64,000 nt of DNA, from contig NZ_CH672403.1 in NCBI RefSeq assembly GCF_000152885.1, positions 124,510-188,509 on the forward strand, in the 5' to 3' direction. Of this stretch, positions 20,736 through 30,201 are shown one piece after another. The number at the start of each line of letters is the position of its first letter. Within the stretch, counting starts at the first letter, position 1. A model generated the notes under the pieces. That model was not told where the DNA came from and did not search any database. It saw only the letters and a program-made list of their open reading frames with translations. Both the position numbers and the translations under genes were made by a program. The DNA is from Idiomarina baltica OS145 (GTDB lineage Bacteria > Pseudomonadota > Gammaproteobacteria > Enterobacterales > Alteromonadaceae).

Positions 20736-21083
20736 GTCATCTTCACTGTCAGTGGAATAACCGAAATCTTCATCGGATAATTTACCTTTACCATACATAC
20801 TGGCCACCTTAGGGCGGTGTATGCGTGCTTGGTATTTTGCCCAAGCCTTTTCAACAACGGTTACGGGCGCTTGTTCACCACGAGCCGATGCGAGCAACGA
20901 AATATCTTCATCGCAGCCAGGCGTTAATTCACCCTGCAATAAAGCAGTGATTAAACAGCCATATTGAGTCAGTGCGTCACTTTCTCGGATGGAAAAATCC
21001 CCAGAGCGAGAGAAACCATAGGGATAATTGCGGAAATCGTTAAACGGTTTTCTCAATAAAAATTCACGTGTAATTGCGGTCAT
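20718..21083 (-). CDS. maoP: Macrodomain Ori organisation protein MaoP (DUF413)
   Basis: In E. coli MaoP (YifE), together with the site maoS, organises the Ori macrodomain of the chromosome. The 121-residue protein has the DUF413 pattern: FNDFRNYPYGFSRSGDFSI near the N terminus, then LTQYGCLITALLQGEL, ARGEQAPVTVVEKAWAKY and RIHRPK. The C-terminal tail is acidic. It stands alone between the EAL-GGDEF gene and the Nramp gene. The 124 bases upstream are AT-rich and presumably hold its promoter. Confidence 0.9.
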   Translation of the reverse strand: MTAITREFLLRKPFNDFRNYPYGFSRSGDFSIRESDALTQYGCLITALLQGELTPGCDEDISLLASARGEQAPVTVVEKAWAKYQARIHRPKVASMYGKGKLSDEDFGYSTDSEDDLIVED

Positions 21084-21207
21084 GGCAAGCCCTTCCTACA
21101 GACTAAAACCTAACAAAAAGTCTGTCGCCTATAACGACAATGACGATATAGATGTAGAAAGAAAGTTTGTCAACGAAAAATTTATTTTTAACCGCAATTA
21201 TCTATAA

Positions 21208-22434
21208 CTAACTTGTGATGGACAGCCAGACATGATGCAAACTTTTCCAGCTCAGCAAGATACTGGTTAACATGATGATGGCTGCGAATGCATTACCCAC
21301 GACACTGTTTTTCATGCGCCCCATCGTCGACTGGTTACATAGCCACCAAATAAAGCCGACGATAACCGGAAGTAAAATACCGTTAGCAACTTGAGCAAAC
21401 CAGATCACTTTAATCGGCGATAGATCGAGGCTACTAATGACAACACCTAGCACTAGAATCGTTGCCCAAATGGCACGAAACGCAAAGCCTGTTAATGATT
21501 GCTTCCACCCCATGATGCCACATAGCGCATAAGCAGATGCGAGTGGCGCAGTGGTGGCTGATGAAATACCCGCGGCACATAAGCCAAGCGCCATTAAGTA
21601 CTTCGCTGAGTCGCCGAACAGTGGCGCTAAGGCAACAGCAAGATCGCCGGCGGACTCAATAACGATACCTTGGGCAAAAAAGGCGCTCGCCGCCGTGGCT
21701 AATATCGCCATGGAAATTAAACCGCCTAATGGAATCGAGATAAACGTATCGATCCGAGCCTGTTTTACTCCGTCATCACCGGACCATTTATTTGCCACCG
21801 ACGCGCTATGAAGAAACAAGTTGTAAGGCACCACGGTAGTTCCGACCAGCGCGATAACGGTGATAATACTGTCCGAAGGCCAGCGCCAGCGCAGCAGACT
21901 ATCGGCAACACCGAGCCAGTTTGGGTCGGTCAGCAAAAAAGTGCCGATAAACGCGAGGCTCATTAACAAAACCAGCGTAATCAGCGCATATTCGATAAAC
22001 TTGGCTTTGCCTTGCCAAAGAATAGCGGCTGCTAATACGCCAAAAACTAACGGCCCCCCCTGAGCAAACCAATCCGACAATAACGGTACTTGCCCTAGCA
22101 CTTCCTGTGCACCGAGTGTAGCGCCCGATAAGTTACCGCCTTGGTAAACACTGTTACCAACCACGATGGCGGCAATAATAAGTGTGAAGAAAAGAATACG
22201 AAGCCAAGGCGAGGTCATTTGGGAACGGATATTTTCACCGAGCCCTTTGCCCGTAATAACGCCAATACGCGACGCCATCTCTTGCAGAACAGCGCAAATG
22301 ACAGTGGAAAGCATCAATGCCCATAACAGCGCATAGCCAAATTCCGCGCCAGCAAGTGAAGCGGTGACAACCGTTCCAGGACCAATAAAAGCAGCCGCAA
22401 CAAGCGCGCCTGGCCCAAACTGCGACAACTTCAC
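21208..22434 (-). CDS. Nramp-family metal transporter, divergent clade
   Basis: The protein has 408 residues and about eleven hydrophobic segments. It is recognisably Nramp (SLC11) in helices 1 and 6, but the metal-binding signatures differ. Helix 1 has GPGT where Mn/Fe transporters have DPGN, and helix 6 has VPYNLFLHS where they have MPHNxxLHS. The Asp and Met that normally coordinate the ion are therefore absent, and substrate should not be assumed to be manganese or iron. It starts with GTG, which overlaps the stop of the upstream cyclase gene by 4 bases (GTGA). GAGGA precedes it. Confidence 0.85.
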   Translation of the reverse strand: MKLSQFGPGALVAAAFIGPGTVVTASLAGAEFGYALLWALMLSTVICAVLQEMASRIGVITGKGLGENIRSQMTSPWLRILFFTLIIAAIVVGNSVYQGGNLSGATLGAQEVLGQVPLLSDWFAQGGPLVFGVLAAAILWQGKAKFIEYALITLVLLMSLAFIGTFLLTDPNWLGVADSLLRWRWPSDSIITVIALVGTTVVPYNLFLHSASVANKWSGDDGVKQARIDTFISIPLGGLISMAILATAASAFFAQGIVIESAGDLAVALAPLFGDSAKYLMALGLCAAGISSATTAPLASAYALCGIMGWKQSLTGFAFRAIWATILVLGVVISSLDLSPIKVIWFAQVANGILLPVIVGFIWWLCNQSTMGRMKNSVVGNAFAAIIMLTSILLSWKSLHHVWLSITS

Positions 22435-24482
22435 TCAGCGTCCTCGAGAAACTCTAAAACTAACCAGTTTTCCTCTATCGCTGCATCCGAATTGTTAATT
22501 AAGTCGTCCATATGAGCATGTCCTCGCTCTGTTAAACCCATTACACCAACAGCGCAATGACGACCACGTGCTTTGCCCGAGTAGAGTGCGAGGTCAGCCA
22601 GTTTCAATGCACTTTCCCAATCAAGTTCAGACTCACTAAAATGACTGAATGGCAGCACTATGAACCCTACCGTCGCACTGACCTCGATCGATTGCTTCGA
22701 CGTTTGTACGGGCTCCGCTGACACTGCGTGTTGAATACGCTGAACCAGGGTCACCAGTTGTTGCTGCGTGACTCTATTAAAACAAAATAAGAACTCCTCA
22801 CCTCCCCAACGCACGAGACTATCATCTTCACGACAAAGCTCGCGTAGGCGTTGACTCATCTCCACCAGGACCTCGTCTCCAGTGTGATGCCCGAAGGTGT
22901 CATTTATCTTTTTAAAGTTATCAATATCGAGCAAAACCAAACCCATCGAGGTCGCGACATTTTTAGTCTTTCGGGCTTCCATTGTTAGTTGCATGGAACG
23001 GCGGTTTTCGAGTCCTGTCAGTGGATCTCGTTTGGTTTGTTCCGATAGCGCAACATTGGCTTGTTGTAGCTTACGATTGGATTCCTTAACTTTTCTATAA
23101 AGCAGTAAAAGCGTAAAAAATACAAATCCACCCAGCACGATAGCTAGCCATGTAATAACGGTTTGCTGACGGTTATTTTCTATGATTTGCTCACTTAACT
23201 TATTTCGTTGCTCCAGTAAGTCGATGCGTTGCGCCTTGTCGCGATTATCGTATAGCGCCTGCATCTCGGCTAATGCCTTGCTTTGCGAGTTTTGTAGAAT
23301 TTTTTCTCGGATCGACTGGCGCTCTTTTAATGCTGCTGCTTGCTCTTTATAACGCCCCATAAGCTCGTATGCTTGCGCCAACTCTTTTAATGTTTGCTCG
23401 AGCGCACTGGATTGTTCGGTATCACGAAAATAGTCAACAACACGCTTCATCTGCTGCAGACCTAGGCTATCTCCTTGCTTCACAGCAATAAAACCTAAGT
23501 TAAACTCAACGGTGCGAATCATATCGCCGTAGTCAAGCGACTGCGCTAATTCTAATGCTTCTTGTAAGTGGGACTTAGCCTTATCAAGTTGCTGTAAACG
23601 CATGTACGAGTCACCAAAATTATTCAGCACGATCGCTCTTTGATAAGGAAAGTTTTCAGTGTAAGCATAAGCCTTTTTCAAGGCGTTTAGACCTTTCTCG
23701 TGATCACCTAAACTGATGTACGCATAATATTGTGTAAACCAGAGCTCATAAGAAAGCGCAGGAAATGCATTCCCCTCCATCTCAACGAGTGCTTCCTGTG
23801 AGGTTTTTAAGGCGAGATCCCATTGCTCCAATCGTATCTGAATATCAGCAATGGAAGATTTCAAATAAAGCCGACGACGAAGTTGATTAATGCCCTGCAT
23901 ATGATCGAGTGCCGACTGGGCTTTAATTAAGTAAGCAAGCGCCACCTCATAGCGACTCCACTGCGTATATAGACTAGAAAGCAAGTTATAGGCGTAGTAA
24001 TTAATACGCGGACTGGTGACTTTAGGCATTATTGCTTCAAGGTCCGGAACCTTAACAAACGCTTCATCGACCTTATCTGCAATGACTAAAAGATCGATTC
24101 TATTCGCAAGTAGTTCGGCTTGAAGGTTTGCATCATGACTCTTTTTCACCTCATCCGCCAGGCTATCAAGAATTGAGTTCGCCTCATCATAGCGCTCAGC
24201 ATAGGCAAACTCAGAGGCCCAATAACTTAACGCGCGCAACCGTGTAGCGAGTGGAGTTGCGGGAGACAAACTATCAACAATCGGCTTCAAATAAGCTTTG
24301 CCATCAAAATCGTCAGCCTGAGACTGATTAAGATAGTCGTCCAGCTTCGACTGTACCGATTTATTCGACTCGGCTTCAGCGGTCTGAGCTTCGACTAAAG
24401 ACGCATAGCCGATGAGGGCAAAGCTCAGTAACAATAGACAAAGTGCTTGCGAGAATGACTGTTGAGTTTTGGCAAATTTCAC
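22431..24482 (-). CDS. Membrane diguanylate cyclase with periplasmic TPR sensor domain
   Basis: The protein has 683 residues. A signal sequence (to about 33) leads to a long alpha-helical TPR-like region (about 45-400), likely periplasmic. It is followed by a coiled coil, one membrane helix (TVITWLAIVLGGFVFFTLLL), a second short coiled coil and a C-terminal GGDEF domain. The active site is GGEEF, and an intact inhibitory site RxxD (REDD) stands five residues before it, so product feedback is likely. The downstream Nramp gene overlaps its stop codon, suggesting one transcript for sensing and transport. Confidence 0.9.
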   Translation of the reverse strand: MKFAKTQQSFSQALCLLLLSFALIGYASLVEAQTAEAESNKSVQSKLDDYLNQSQADDFDGKAYLKPIVDSLSPATPLATRLRALSYWASEFAYAERYDEANSILDSLADEVKKSHDANLQAELLANRIDLLVIADKVDEAFVKVPDLEAIMPKVTSPRINYYAYNLLSSLYTQWSRYEVALAYLIKAQSALDHMQGINQLRRRLYLKSSIADIQIRLEQWDLALKTSQEALVEMEGNAFPALSYELWFTQYYAYISLGDHEKGLNALKKAYAYTENFPYQRAIVLNNFGDSYMRLQQLDKAKSHLQEALELAQSLDYGDMIRTVEFNLGFIAVKQGDSLGLQQMKRVVDYFRDTEQSSALEQTLKELAQAYELMGRYKEQAAALKERQSIREKILQNSQSKALAEMQALYDNRDKAQRIDLLEQRNKLSEQIIENNRQQTVITWLAIVLGGFVFFTLLLLYRKVKESNRKLQQANVALSEQTKRDPLTGLENRRSMQLTMEARKTKNVATSMGLVLLDIDNFKKINDTFGHHTGDEVLVEMSQRLRELCREDDSLVRWGGEEFLFCFNRVTQQQLVTLVQRIQHAVSAEPVQTSKQSIEVSATVGFIVLPFSHFSESELDWESALKLADLALYSGKARGRHCAVGVMGLTERGHAHMDDLINNSDAAIEENWLVLEFLEDAE

Positions 24483-24615
24483 GGATATGCGTCCAACTTT
24501 TTGTTATATTTTTGTGTAAGCGGCGACATTGTATACGATTTTGCAACATCCTGTAACAGTTTAGCCTATTTAGCGCACAATCTAAATAATGACGGTTCCC
24601 TCTAAGGTGGTAACT

Positions 24616-26469
24616 ATGAGCAAACTTGATTGGTCCAAGCTATTAAAATCAGGGCAACGCATTTTTATCGGCTCCCATGCTGCCGTTCCTACAGCATTGA
24701 TTGATGATCTCATCGAAAATGCAAAACACCTACACGACATTGAAATAGTGCAGTTGATGACGCTCTCTGATAATAAGTGGGCACTTCCTGAGCATCAGCA
24801 ACTATTTAAAGTGAATACCTTTTTTATCGGCGGCGATAACGTACGTAGCGCCGTTAATGAGGGGCGCGCCGACTACACGCCTTGCTTTATTTCTGATATT
24901 CCCAACTTATTCAATAATGGCATATTACCCTTAGACGCCGCCCTGATCATGGTTAGTCCAGCCGATCAATATGGCTATCACTCAATGGGGGTCTCCGTTG
25001 ATGTGGTGGCTGCCGCTGCCAAATCCGCTAATACTGTAATCGCACAAGTCAACGAGCATATGCCTGTTACCTTTGGTCAATCTTTCTTACACAAAAATCA
25101 GATTGATTACTTTTGGTACCACGATCAGCCGCTACCTGAATTACCACAGCCCGATACCGTAGATAATAAAATTATTGAGCGTATTGGACAGTATATTGCT
25201 TTATTGGTGCGGGACGGTTGTACTTTACAAATTGGCTTAGGTCGTATTTGTGCCGCAGCGCTGCATTACTTAGGCAACCATAAAGATCTGGGAGTCCACA
25301 GCGAACTTATTACCGACGATATCATGAACCTGATGTTACAAGGCGTGATTAATAATCGTAAAAAAACGTTCCATCCCAATAAAATTGTCACTAGCTTTTG
25401 TATGGGCAGCCAAGCACTCTATGATTTCGTCGACAGAAATCCCCATATCGGCTTTTATCCAAGCGAATATGTCAACTCACCAACGAATGTGGCACGCAAT
25501 GACAACTTAATTGCCATCAACAGCGCAATTGAAGTCGACTTGACCGGACAAGTGGTATCTGACTCGATAGGACATCAATTCTACTCAGGGATTGGCGGTC
25601 AAGTTGATTTCAGTCGAGGAGCGTCATTGAGTCAAGGAGGAAAGCCGGTCATCGCCCTTCCTTCAACAACACAAGACGGCAAGACCTCACGTATCGTCGC
25701 GCACATTCGAGAAGGCGCCGGCGTAGTGACCTCGCGTGGCCATGTGCACTATGTAGTAACAGAGTTCGGTGTCGCATCACTCCGTGGTAAAAGCATCCGC
25801 GAACGTGCTTTAGAACTTATTCGCGTTGCGCATCCAAAATTTCGCCAGCAACTATTGCAGCAAGTAAGGCAACATTATTGGGTCCCCAATTATCATCAAC
25901 TAACGCCAAGCGATGTGCCGGAGCTAGGAGACATTGGATTTAAAAAAATCACCTTCGCCGGTGAGGAATTTGATTTGCGACCATTGTATCCGTCTGACGA
26001 ACGCCGTCTGCAAGAGTTTTTCTATTCGCATACCAAGGAAACGCTTCAACTACGCTACAACGCCGTTCCTACACAAATGAGTCGAGAAAAGTCATGTACC
26101 TTAGTGAGCATTGACCAATCGGTTGATCTTGCACTGTGTATTGTGCGTCAAAAAGGCTCGGCGGCCAAAATCATGGCCGTGGGGCGCTATTACTATATTG
26201 AGTCTCATAACAGTTGCGAGGTGGCGTTTGTCACTCGTGAGCATTATCAAGGTCAGGGAATGGCCAGTGTGTTGCTACAAGAAATGATACGAATCGCCCA
26301 ATTACGTGGACTCGACTCAATGCAGGCAGTGGTACTCGTGAATAATAAGCCCATGCTCAACGTATTTGAAAAGTCCGGATTTGTGCGTCAAGCGAGTGAT
26401 GAGCCGGGTGAAGTCATGCTCAAACTCGAACTTAAGCAAAACGAAACCCAAGAAGAGTCGTCCTCATGA
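24616..26469 (+). CDS. Acetyl-CoA hydrolase/CoA-transferase fused to a GNAT acetyltransferase
   Basis: The protein has 617 residues from the ATG at 24616, chosen for the AGGTGG site before it; an ATG at 24589 would add nine residues. Residues about 1-430 form an acetyl-CoA hydrolase/CoA-transferase domain, with INSAIEVDLTGQV holding the Glu expected to form the acyl-CoA intermediate and GIGGQVDFSRGA after it. Residues about 450-610 form a GNAT domain, with acetyl-CoA loop QGQGMAS. This fusion occurs in other marine Gammaproteobacteria. Substrate unknown. The next gene, a deacetylase homologue, overlaps it by 4 bases. Confidence 0.88.
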   Translation: MSKLDWSKLLKSGQRIFIGSHAAVPTALIDDLIENAKHLHDIEIVQLMTLSDNKWALPEHQQLFKVNTFFIGGDNVRSAVNEGRADYTPCFISDIPNLFNNGILPLDAALIMVSPADQYGYHSMGVSVDVVAAAAKSANTVIAQVNEHMPVTFGQSFLHKNQIDYFWYHDQPLPELPQPDTVDNKIIERIGQYIALLVRDGCTLQIGLGRICAAALHYLGNHKDLGVHSELITDDIMNLMLQGVINNRKKTFHPNKIVTSFCMGSQALYDFVDRNPHIGFYPSEYVNSPTNVARNDNLIAINSAIEVDLTGQVVSDSIGHQFYSGIGGQVDFSRGASLSQGGKPVIALPSTTQDGKTSRIVAHIREGAGVVTSRGHVHYVVTEFGVASLRGKSIRERALELIRVAHPKFRQQLLQQVRQHYWVPNYHQLTPSDVPELGDIGFKKITFAGEEFDLRPLYPSDERRLQEFFYSHTKETLQLRYNAVPTQMSREKSCTLVSIDQSVDLALCIVRQKGSAAKIMAVGRYYYIESHNSCEVAFVTREHYQGQGMASVLLQEMIRIAQLRGLDSMQAVVLVNNKPMLNVFEKSGFVRQASDEPGEVMLKLELKQNETQEESSS

Positions 26470-27395
26470 GTATTTACCTTTACTCTCATCCTCACTGTCT
26501 ACTGCATAACCCTGATAAAGAACATCCGGAGTGTCCTGATCGAATAGACGCGGTGAATGACCAGATTATTCGTTCAGGACTCGATTTTGTGTTGACTCGC
26601 GAGCAGGCGAGTCCAGCAACATTAGAGCATATAAAACTAGCGCATAGCGATAAGTACATTAGTGAACTGTACCGTAAGCAGCCACACGAAGGTCATGTTT
26701 GGCTCGATCCAGACACCCCAATGACGCCCGATACGCTTGACTCTGCACTGCATGCGGTCGGCGCAAACGTGGCCGCAGTAGATAAAGTATTAGCCGACCA
26801 AAACAAACAGGCATTCTGCCTTGTGAGACCTCCGGGACATCATGCGACAAAGAATCAAGCAATGGGTTTTTGCGTATTTAACAATATAGCCATCGCAGCG
26901 CTCTACGCTCAGCAGGCATATGGCTTATCACGGGTAGCGATTGTCGATTTTGATGTGCACCACGGCAACGGCACGGAAGATATAGTTCAAGCGCATCCTA
27001 ATATCCTGTTCTGTTCAACTTTTCAGTCACAGCTCTACCCTTATGTTGACGAGAACAACAACGATGATCACATTCTTTCTATCGCACTACCGCCAGGCTG
27101 CAAAAGCTTAGATTGGCGAGAGGCTGTTTACTACCAAATTTTGCCTAAACTCGATGCTTTTAAACCTCAATTAATTCTTATCTCAGCGGGTTTTGATGGT
27201 CATATTGAGGATGAAATGTCGCAGTTCCTACTGAAAGAAGATGATTACTTTTGGATTACGCAAAAACTCAAGTTAATTGCCGACAAACATTGCTCCGGAC
27301 GCATCGTGTCCAGTTTAGAAGGCGGCTATGATCACAGCGCATTAGGACGCAGTGTTGTGGCGCATTTAAAAGGAATGTTGGGTAGCGAATACTAA
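26466..27395 (+). CDS. Histone-deacetylase-family zinc hydrolase
   Basis: The protein has 309 residues and the arginase/deacetylase fold. Conserved motifs are HPECPDR near the N terminus, RPPGHHA (catalytic His pair), DFDVHHGNGTE (zinc-binding Asp and His) and SAGFDGH (second zinc Asp). Members remove acetyl groups from acetylated lysines, polyamines or other amides; the true substrate here is unknown. It overlaps the acyl-CoA hydrolase/GNAT gene (ATGA), so an acetylation-deacetylation pair is plausible. It ends 13 bases before the first tRNA gene, which is on the other strand. Confidence 0.9.
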   Translation: MSIYLYSHPHCLLHNPDKEHPECPDRIDAVNDQIIRSGLDFVLTREQASPATLEHIKLAHSDKYISELYRKQPHEGHVWLDPDTPMTPDTLDSALHAVGANVAAVDKVLADQNKQAFCLVRPPGHHATKNQAMGFCVFNNIAIAALYAQQAYGLSRVAIVDFDVHHGNGTEDIVQAHPNILFCSTFQSQLYPYVDENNNDDHILSIALPPGCKSLDWREAVYYQILPKLDAFKPQLILISAGFDGHIEDEMSQFLLKEDDYFWITQKLKLIADKHCSGRIVSSLEGGYDHSALGRSVVAHLKGMLGSEY

Positions 27396-27408
27396 GATAA
27401 ATGAGATT

Positions 27409-27484
<76 letters not shown>

Positions 27485-27516
27485 ATTTCGATATAAATAA
27501 TTAGGAGAGTCTGACT

Positions 27517-27592
<76 letters not shown>

Positions 27593-27610
27593 ATCGTCAG
27601 TGCGGCGTGT

Positions 27611-27638
27611 ATTCTACTGAAACCGCCGCCCACGTCAA
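27611..27638 (-). promoter_or_regulatory. Promoter of the tRNA-Gly pair
   Basis: Minus-strand TTGACG (27633-27638) is followed after 16 bases by TAGAAT (27611-27616) and then a GC-containing start region. It resembles the proximal rRNA promoter of this window in spacing and -10 sequence. Confidence 0.75.
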
Positions 27639-27660
27639 CCGCTTTTTCACCGCTGGCCGT

Positions 27661-28212
27661 TTAAATGGCGAAAAAATGCGCTCTGTAATGCTTGAGCTCA
27701 TCAATTGACTCACGAATATCAGCAAGCGCTTCATGTGCACCTTTCTTTTTAAAGCCGTTCATGGCTTCGGGCTTCCAGCGCTTGGCCAGTTCTTTTATTG
27801 TGCTTACATCGAGGTTTCGATAATGGAAAAAAGCCTCAAGCTCTGGCATGTGTTGGGCTAAAAATCGGCGATCCTGACAAATTGAATTACCACACATAGG
27901 CGATGTATTGGGCTCGACATAGTGTGATAAAAATTCAATGGTTTCGCGCACCGCATCCTGTTCGCTGTACTGACTCTTTTTTACTCGATCGACGAGACCT
28001 GAGCCAGTATGAGTTTTAACATTCCAGTCATCCATTTTATCGAGATTTGACTGCGGCTGATGAATCGCTATTGTTGGACCCTCAGCAAGGATATTCAAAT
28101 CTGCATCAGTGACGATGGTTGCCACCTCAATAACGTGGTCGTATTCAGGGTTTAAACCTGTCATTTCTAAATCGATCCAAATTAACCGCTGACTTTTTTG
28201 TTCTTCACTCAT
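27661..28212 (-). CDS. orn: Oligoribonuclease
   Basis: This 3'-to-5' exonuclease degrades two- to five-base RNAs, including pGpG from cyclic-di-GMP breakdown, which links it to the GGDEF/EAL genes here. It has 183 residues. The DEDDh active site is seen in [10 protein letters not shown] (Asp, Glu), VIEVAT, the [12 protein letters not shown] region (Asp) and the C-terminal [11 protein letters not shown] (His, Asp). The ATG at 28212 has AAGAGAG before it and gives the usual length; 28236 is an alternative. It diverges from rsgA, as in E. coli. Confidence 0.96.
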   Translation of the reverse strand: MSEEQKSQRLIWIDLEMTGLNPEYDHVIEVATIVTDADLNILAEGPTIAIHQPQSNLDKMDDWNVKTHTGSGLVDRVKKSQYSEQDAVRETIEFLSHYVEPNTSPMCGNSICQDRRFLAQHMPELEAFFHYRNLDVSTIKELAKRWKPEAMNGFKKKGAHEALADIRESIDELKHYRAHFFAI

Positions 28213-28284
28213 TCGAACTCTCTTAACTCGACTCATTTTGGGTTATGATAGCGTTAAACTGTAAGTGGCAACAAGGTAAAGCGA

Positions 28285-29331
28285 TTGGCAAAGCAAAAAC
28301 GGCTGAATAAAGGACAAAAACGTCGAATTCAACAGAACCGCGAGAAACGTCTTGCGCGAGAAATCGACGTGCCCAGCGACCAGCTAGGCGCCAGCGAGAC
28401 AGGCGTCATCGTCAGTCGTTACGGACAACACGCCGACTTGCTGACCACCGGTAATGAAATCATTCGTTGCCATATACGGCGTACAGTCGATTCATTGGTA
28501 ACGGGCGATAAAGTGCAATGGCGTCCAATGATTCAGGCGCAAGATGGTATGCGGGGCATTATCGAAGCAGTGCACGAACGTCAGTCGTTGCTCTCTCGAC
28601 CCGATTATTACGATGGTGTTAAACCAGTTGCCGCAAATATCGATCAGATATTTGTTATTTCGAGCGTACTCCCGAGCTTTACGACACAGATTATCGATCG
28701 CTACATCGTTGCTTGTGAAGCGATCGATATTGAGCCGATTATCGTTCTTAATAAAGCCGATCTATTAAAGCAAATTAATACCGAAGAGCGACAATTTATT
28801 GAGCAGCGGTTATCCGACTACCAAGCGATTGGCTACCGAGTACTTCTTGTGAGTAGTCACACTGCAGAGGGCATGACTGAACTTAACAACATGTTGAGTG
28901 AACATATCTCTATTGTTGTCGGTCAAAGTGGTGTCGGAAAGTCATCCATCGTGAATCGGCTTCTTCCCGACGTCGCAACTGAAACCAAAGAAGTCTCGTC
29001 GAACTCTGGTTTAGGTCAGCATACGACGACCGTGGCAACTTGGTATCCACTAAACAGTGGTGGCGCCTTAATCGATTCTCCAGGGATACGTGAGTTTGCC
29101 TTGTGGCACCTTGAACCGGAGCAAGTCGCCAGTGGCTATGTTGATTTTCAGCCTTATCTTGGGACCTGTAAGTTTAAAGATTGCAAACACAAAAATGATC
29201 CGGGCTGTGCATTGCAAGAAGCCGTGGAAAAAGGTGAAATACACCCATGGCGATTAGAAAATTATCATCGGATTATCGAGTCTATGTTGGCTAATAAGCC
29301 ATCTCGAGTTTCAGCAAAAGGAAAACTGTAA
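28285..29331 (+). CDS. rsgA: Small ribosomal subunit biogenesis GTPase RsgA
   Basis: This GTPase assists late maturation of the 30S subunit. It has 348 residues: basic N terminus (KGQKRRIQQNREKR), OB-fold, circularly permuted GTPase domain with NKAD (G4) before GQSGVGKSS (P loop) and DSPGIREF (G3), then a zinc-binding tail with CKFKDCKHKNDPGC. It starts with TTG, preceded by AAGG. It is directly followed by psd with no gap, the conserved rsgA-psd arrangement. Confidence 0.96.
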   Translation: MAKQKRLNKGQKRRIQQNREKRLAREIDVPSDQLGASETGVIVSRYGQHADLLTTGNEIIRCHIRRTVDSLVTGDKVQWRPMIQAQDGMRGIIEAVHERQSLLSRPDYYDGVKPVAANIDQIFVISSVLPSFTTQIIDRYIVACEAIDIEPIIVLNKADLLKQINTEERQFIEQRLSDYQAIGYRVLLVSSHTAEGMTELNNMLSEHISIVVGQSGVGKSSIVNRLLPDVATETKEVSSNSGLGQHTTTVATWYPLNSGGALIDSPGIREFALWHLEPEQVASGYVDFQPYLGTCKFKDCKHKNDPGCALQEAVEKGEIHPWRLENYHRIIESMLANKPSRVSAKGKL

Positions 29332-30201
29332 GTGAGCAGCAGCGAACGATTCAAAATTGGTCTTCAATACGTACTCCCAAAGCACCTACTATCGCGTTTA
29401 GTGGGTCGATTTGCAGCGGCGAAGGCGGGAATATTTACTCAGGCTTTTATTCGCTGGTTTATCAAACAGTACAAAATTGATATGTCCGAAGCGATTCAAG
29501 AGGATCCGCGCGACTACGCCACGTTTAACCAGTTTTTTACTCGTCGCCTAAAACCTGAATTACGTCCAATCGTTGATGAGCCGGACCTTCTAGCTCATCC
29601 GGTTGATGGTGCCGTAAGTCAGCTCGGAGATATTGAGGAAGGCCGTATTTTTCAGGCCAAAGGGCACGATTATTCGTTACTTGAGCTACTAGGTGGCAAA
29701 GACGAGGACGCGGCACCGTTCCGAGAGGGTTCGTTTGCCACCATTTATCTCGCACCAAAAGATTATCATCGAATCCATATGCCGGTCGATGGTGTGTTAC
29801 GTAAGATGGTTTATATTCCAGGTGACCTGTTTTCGGTCAATCCACTCACCGCACAAAACGTACCGAATCTCTTTGCCCGCAATGAGCGAGTCGTTGCAAT
29901 ATTTGATACCGAAGTCGGTCCAATGTCGATGGTACTCGTTGGCGCTACCATTGTTGCGAGTATTGGCACAGTTTGGTCGGGGACCGTCACACCTCCAACG
30001 GGCGCACGGATACAACATTGGTCCTACCCGACATCTGGACCTGAAGCCATTCGTCTCAATAAAGGTGAAGAGATGGGCCACTTTAAACTCGGCTCCACAG
30101 TAGTGATGACCTTCGCTAAAGGAGCAATAGAGTTTGATGAAGCACTGCAACCCGGTTCTGTGACTCGAATGGGTTCAGCAATGGCTAAGGTTCGGTCATG
30201 A
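29332..30201 (+). CDS. psd: Phosphatidylserine decarboxylase proenzyme
   Basis: It makes phosphatidylethanolamine at the inner membrane. It has 289 residues. Self-cleavage occurs in the KLGSTVV motif, where Ser255 would become the pyruvoyl group. DYHRIHMP and the VDGAVSQLG region are conserved. The GTG start directly follows the rsgA stop. The next gene overlaps it by 4 bases. Confidence 0.96.
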   Translation: MSSSERFKIGLQYVLPKHLLSRLVGRFAAAKAGIFTQAFIRWFIKQYKIDMSEAIQEDPRDYATFNQFFTRRLKPELRPIVDEPDLLAHPVDGAVSQLGDIEEGRIFQAKGHDYSLLELLGGKDEDAAPFREGSFATIYLAPKDYHRIHMPVDGVLRKMVYIPGDLFSVNPLTAQNVPNLFARNERVVAIFDTEVGPMSMVLVGATIVASIGTVWSGTVTPPTGARIQHWSYPTSGPEAIRLNKGEEMGHFKLGSTVVMTFAKGAIEFDEALQPGSVTRMGSAMAKVRS

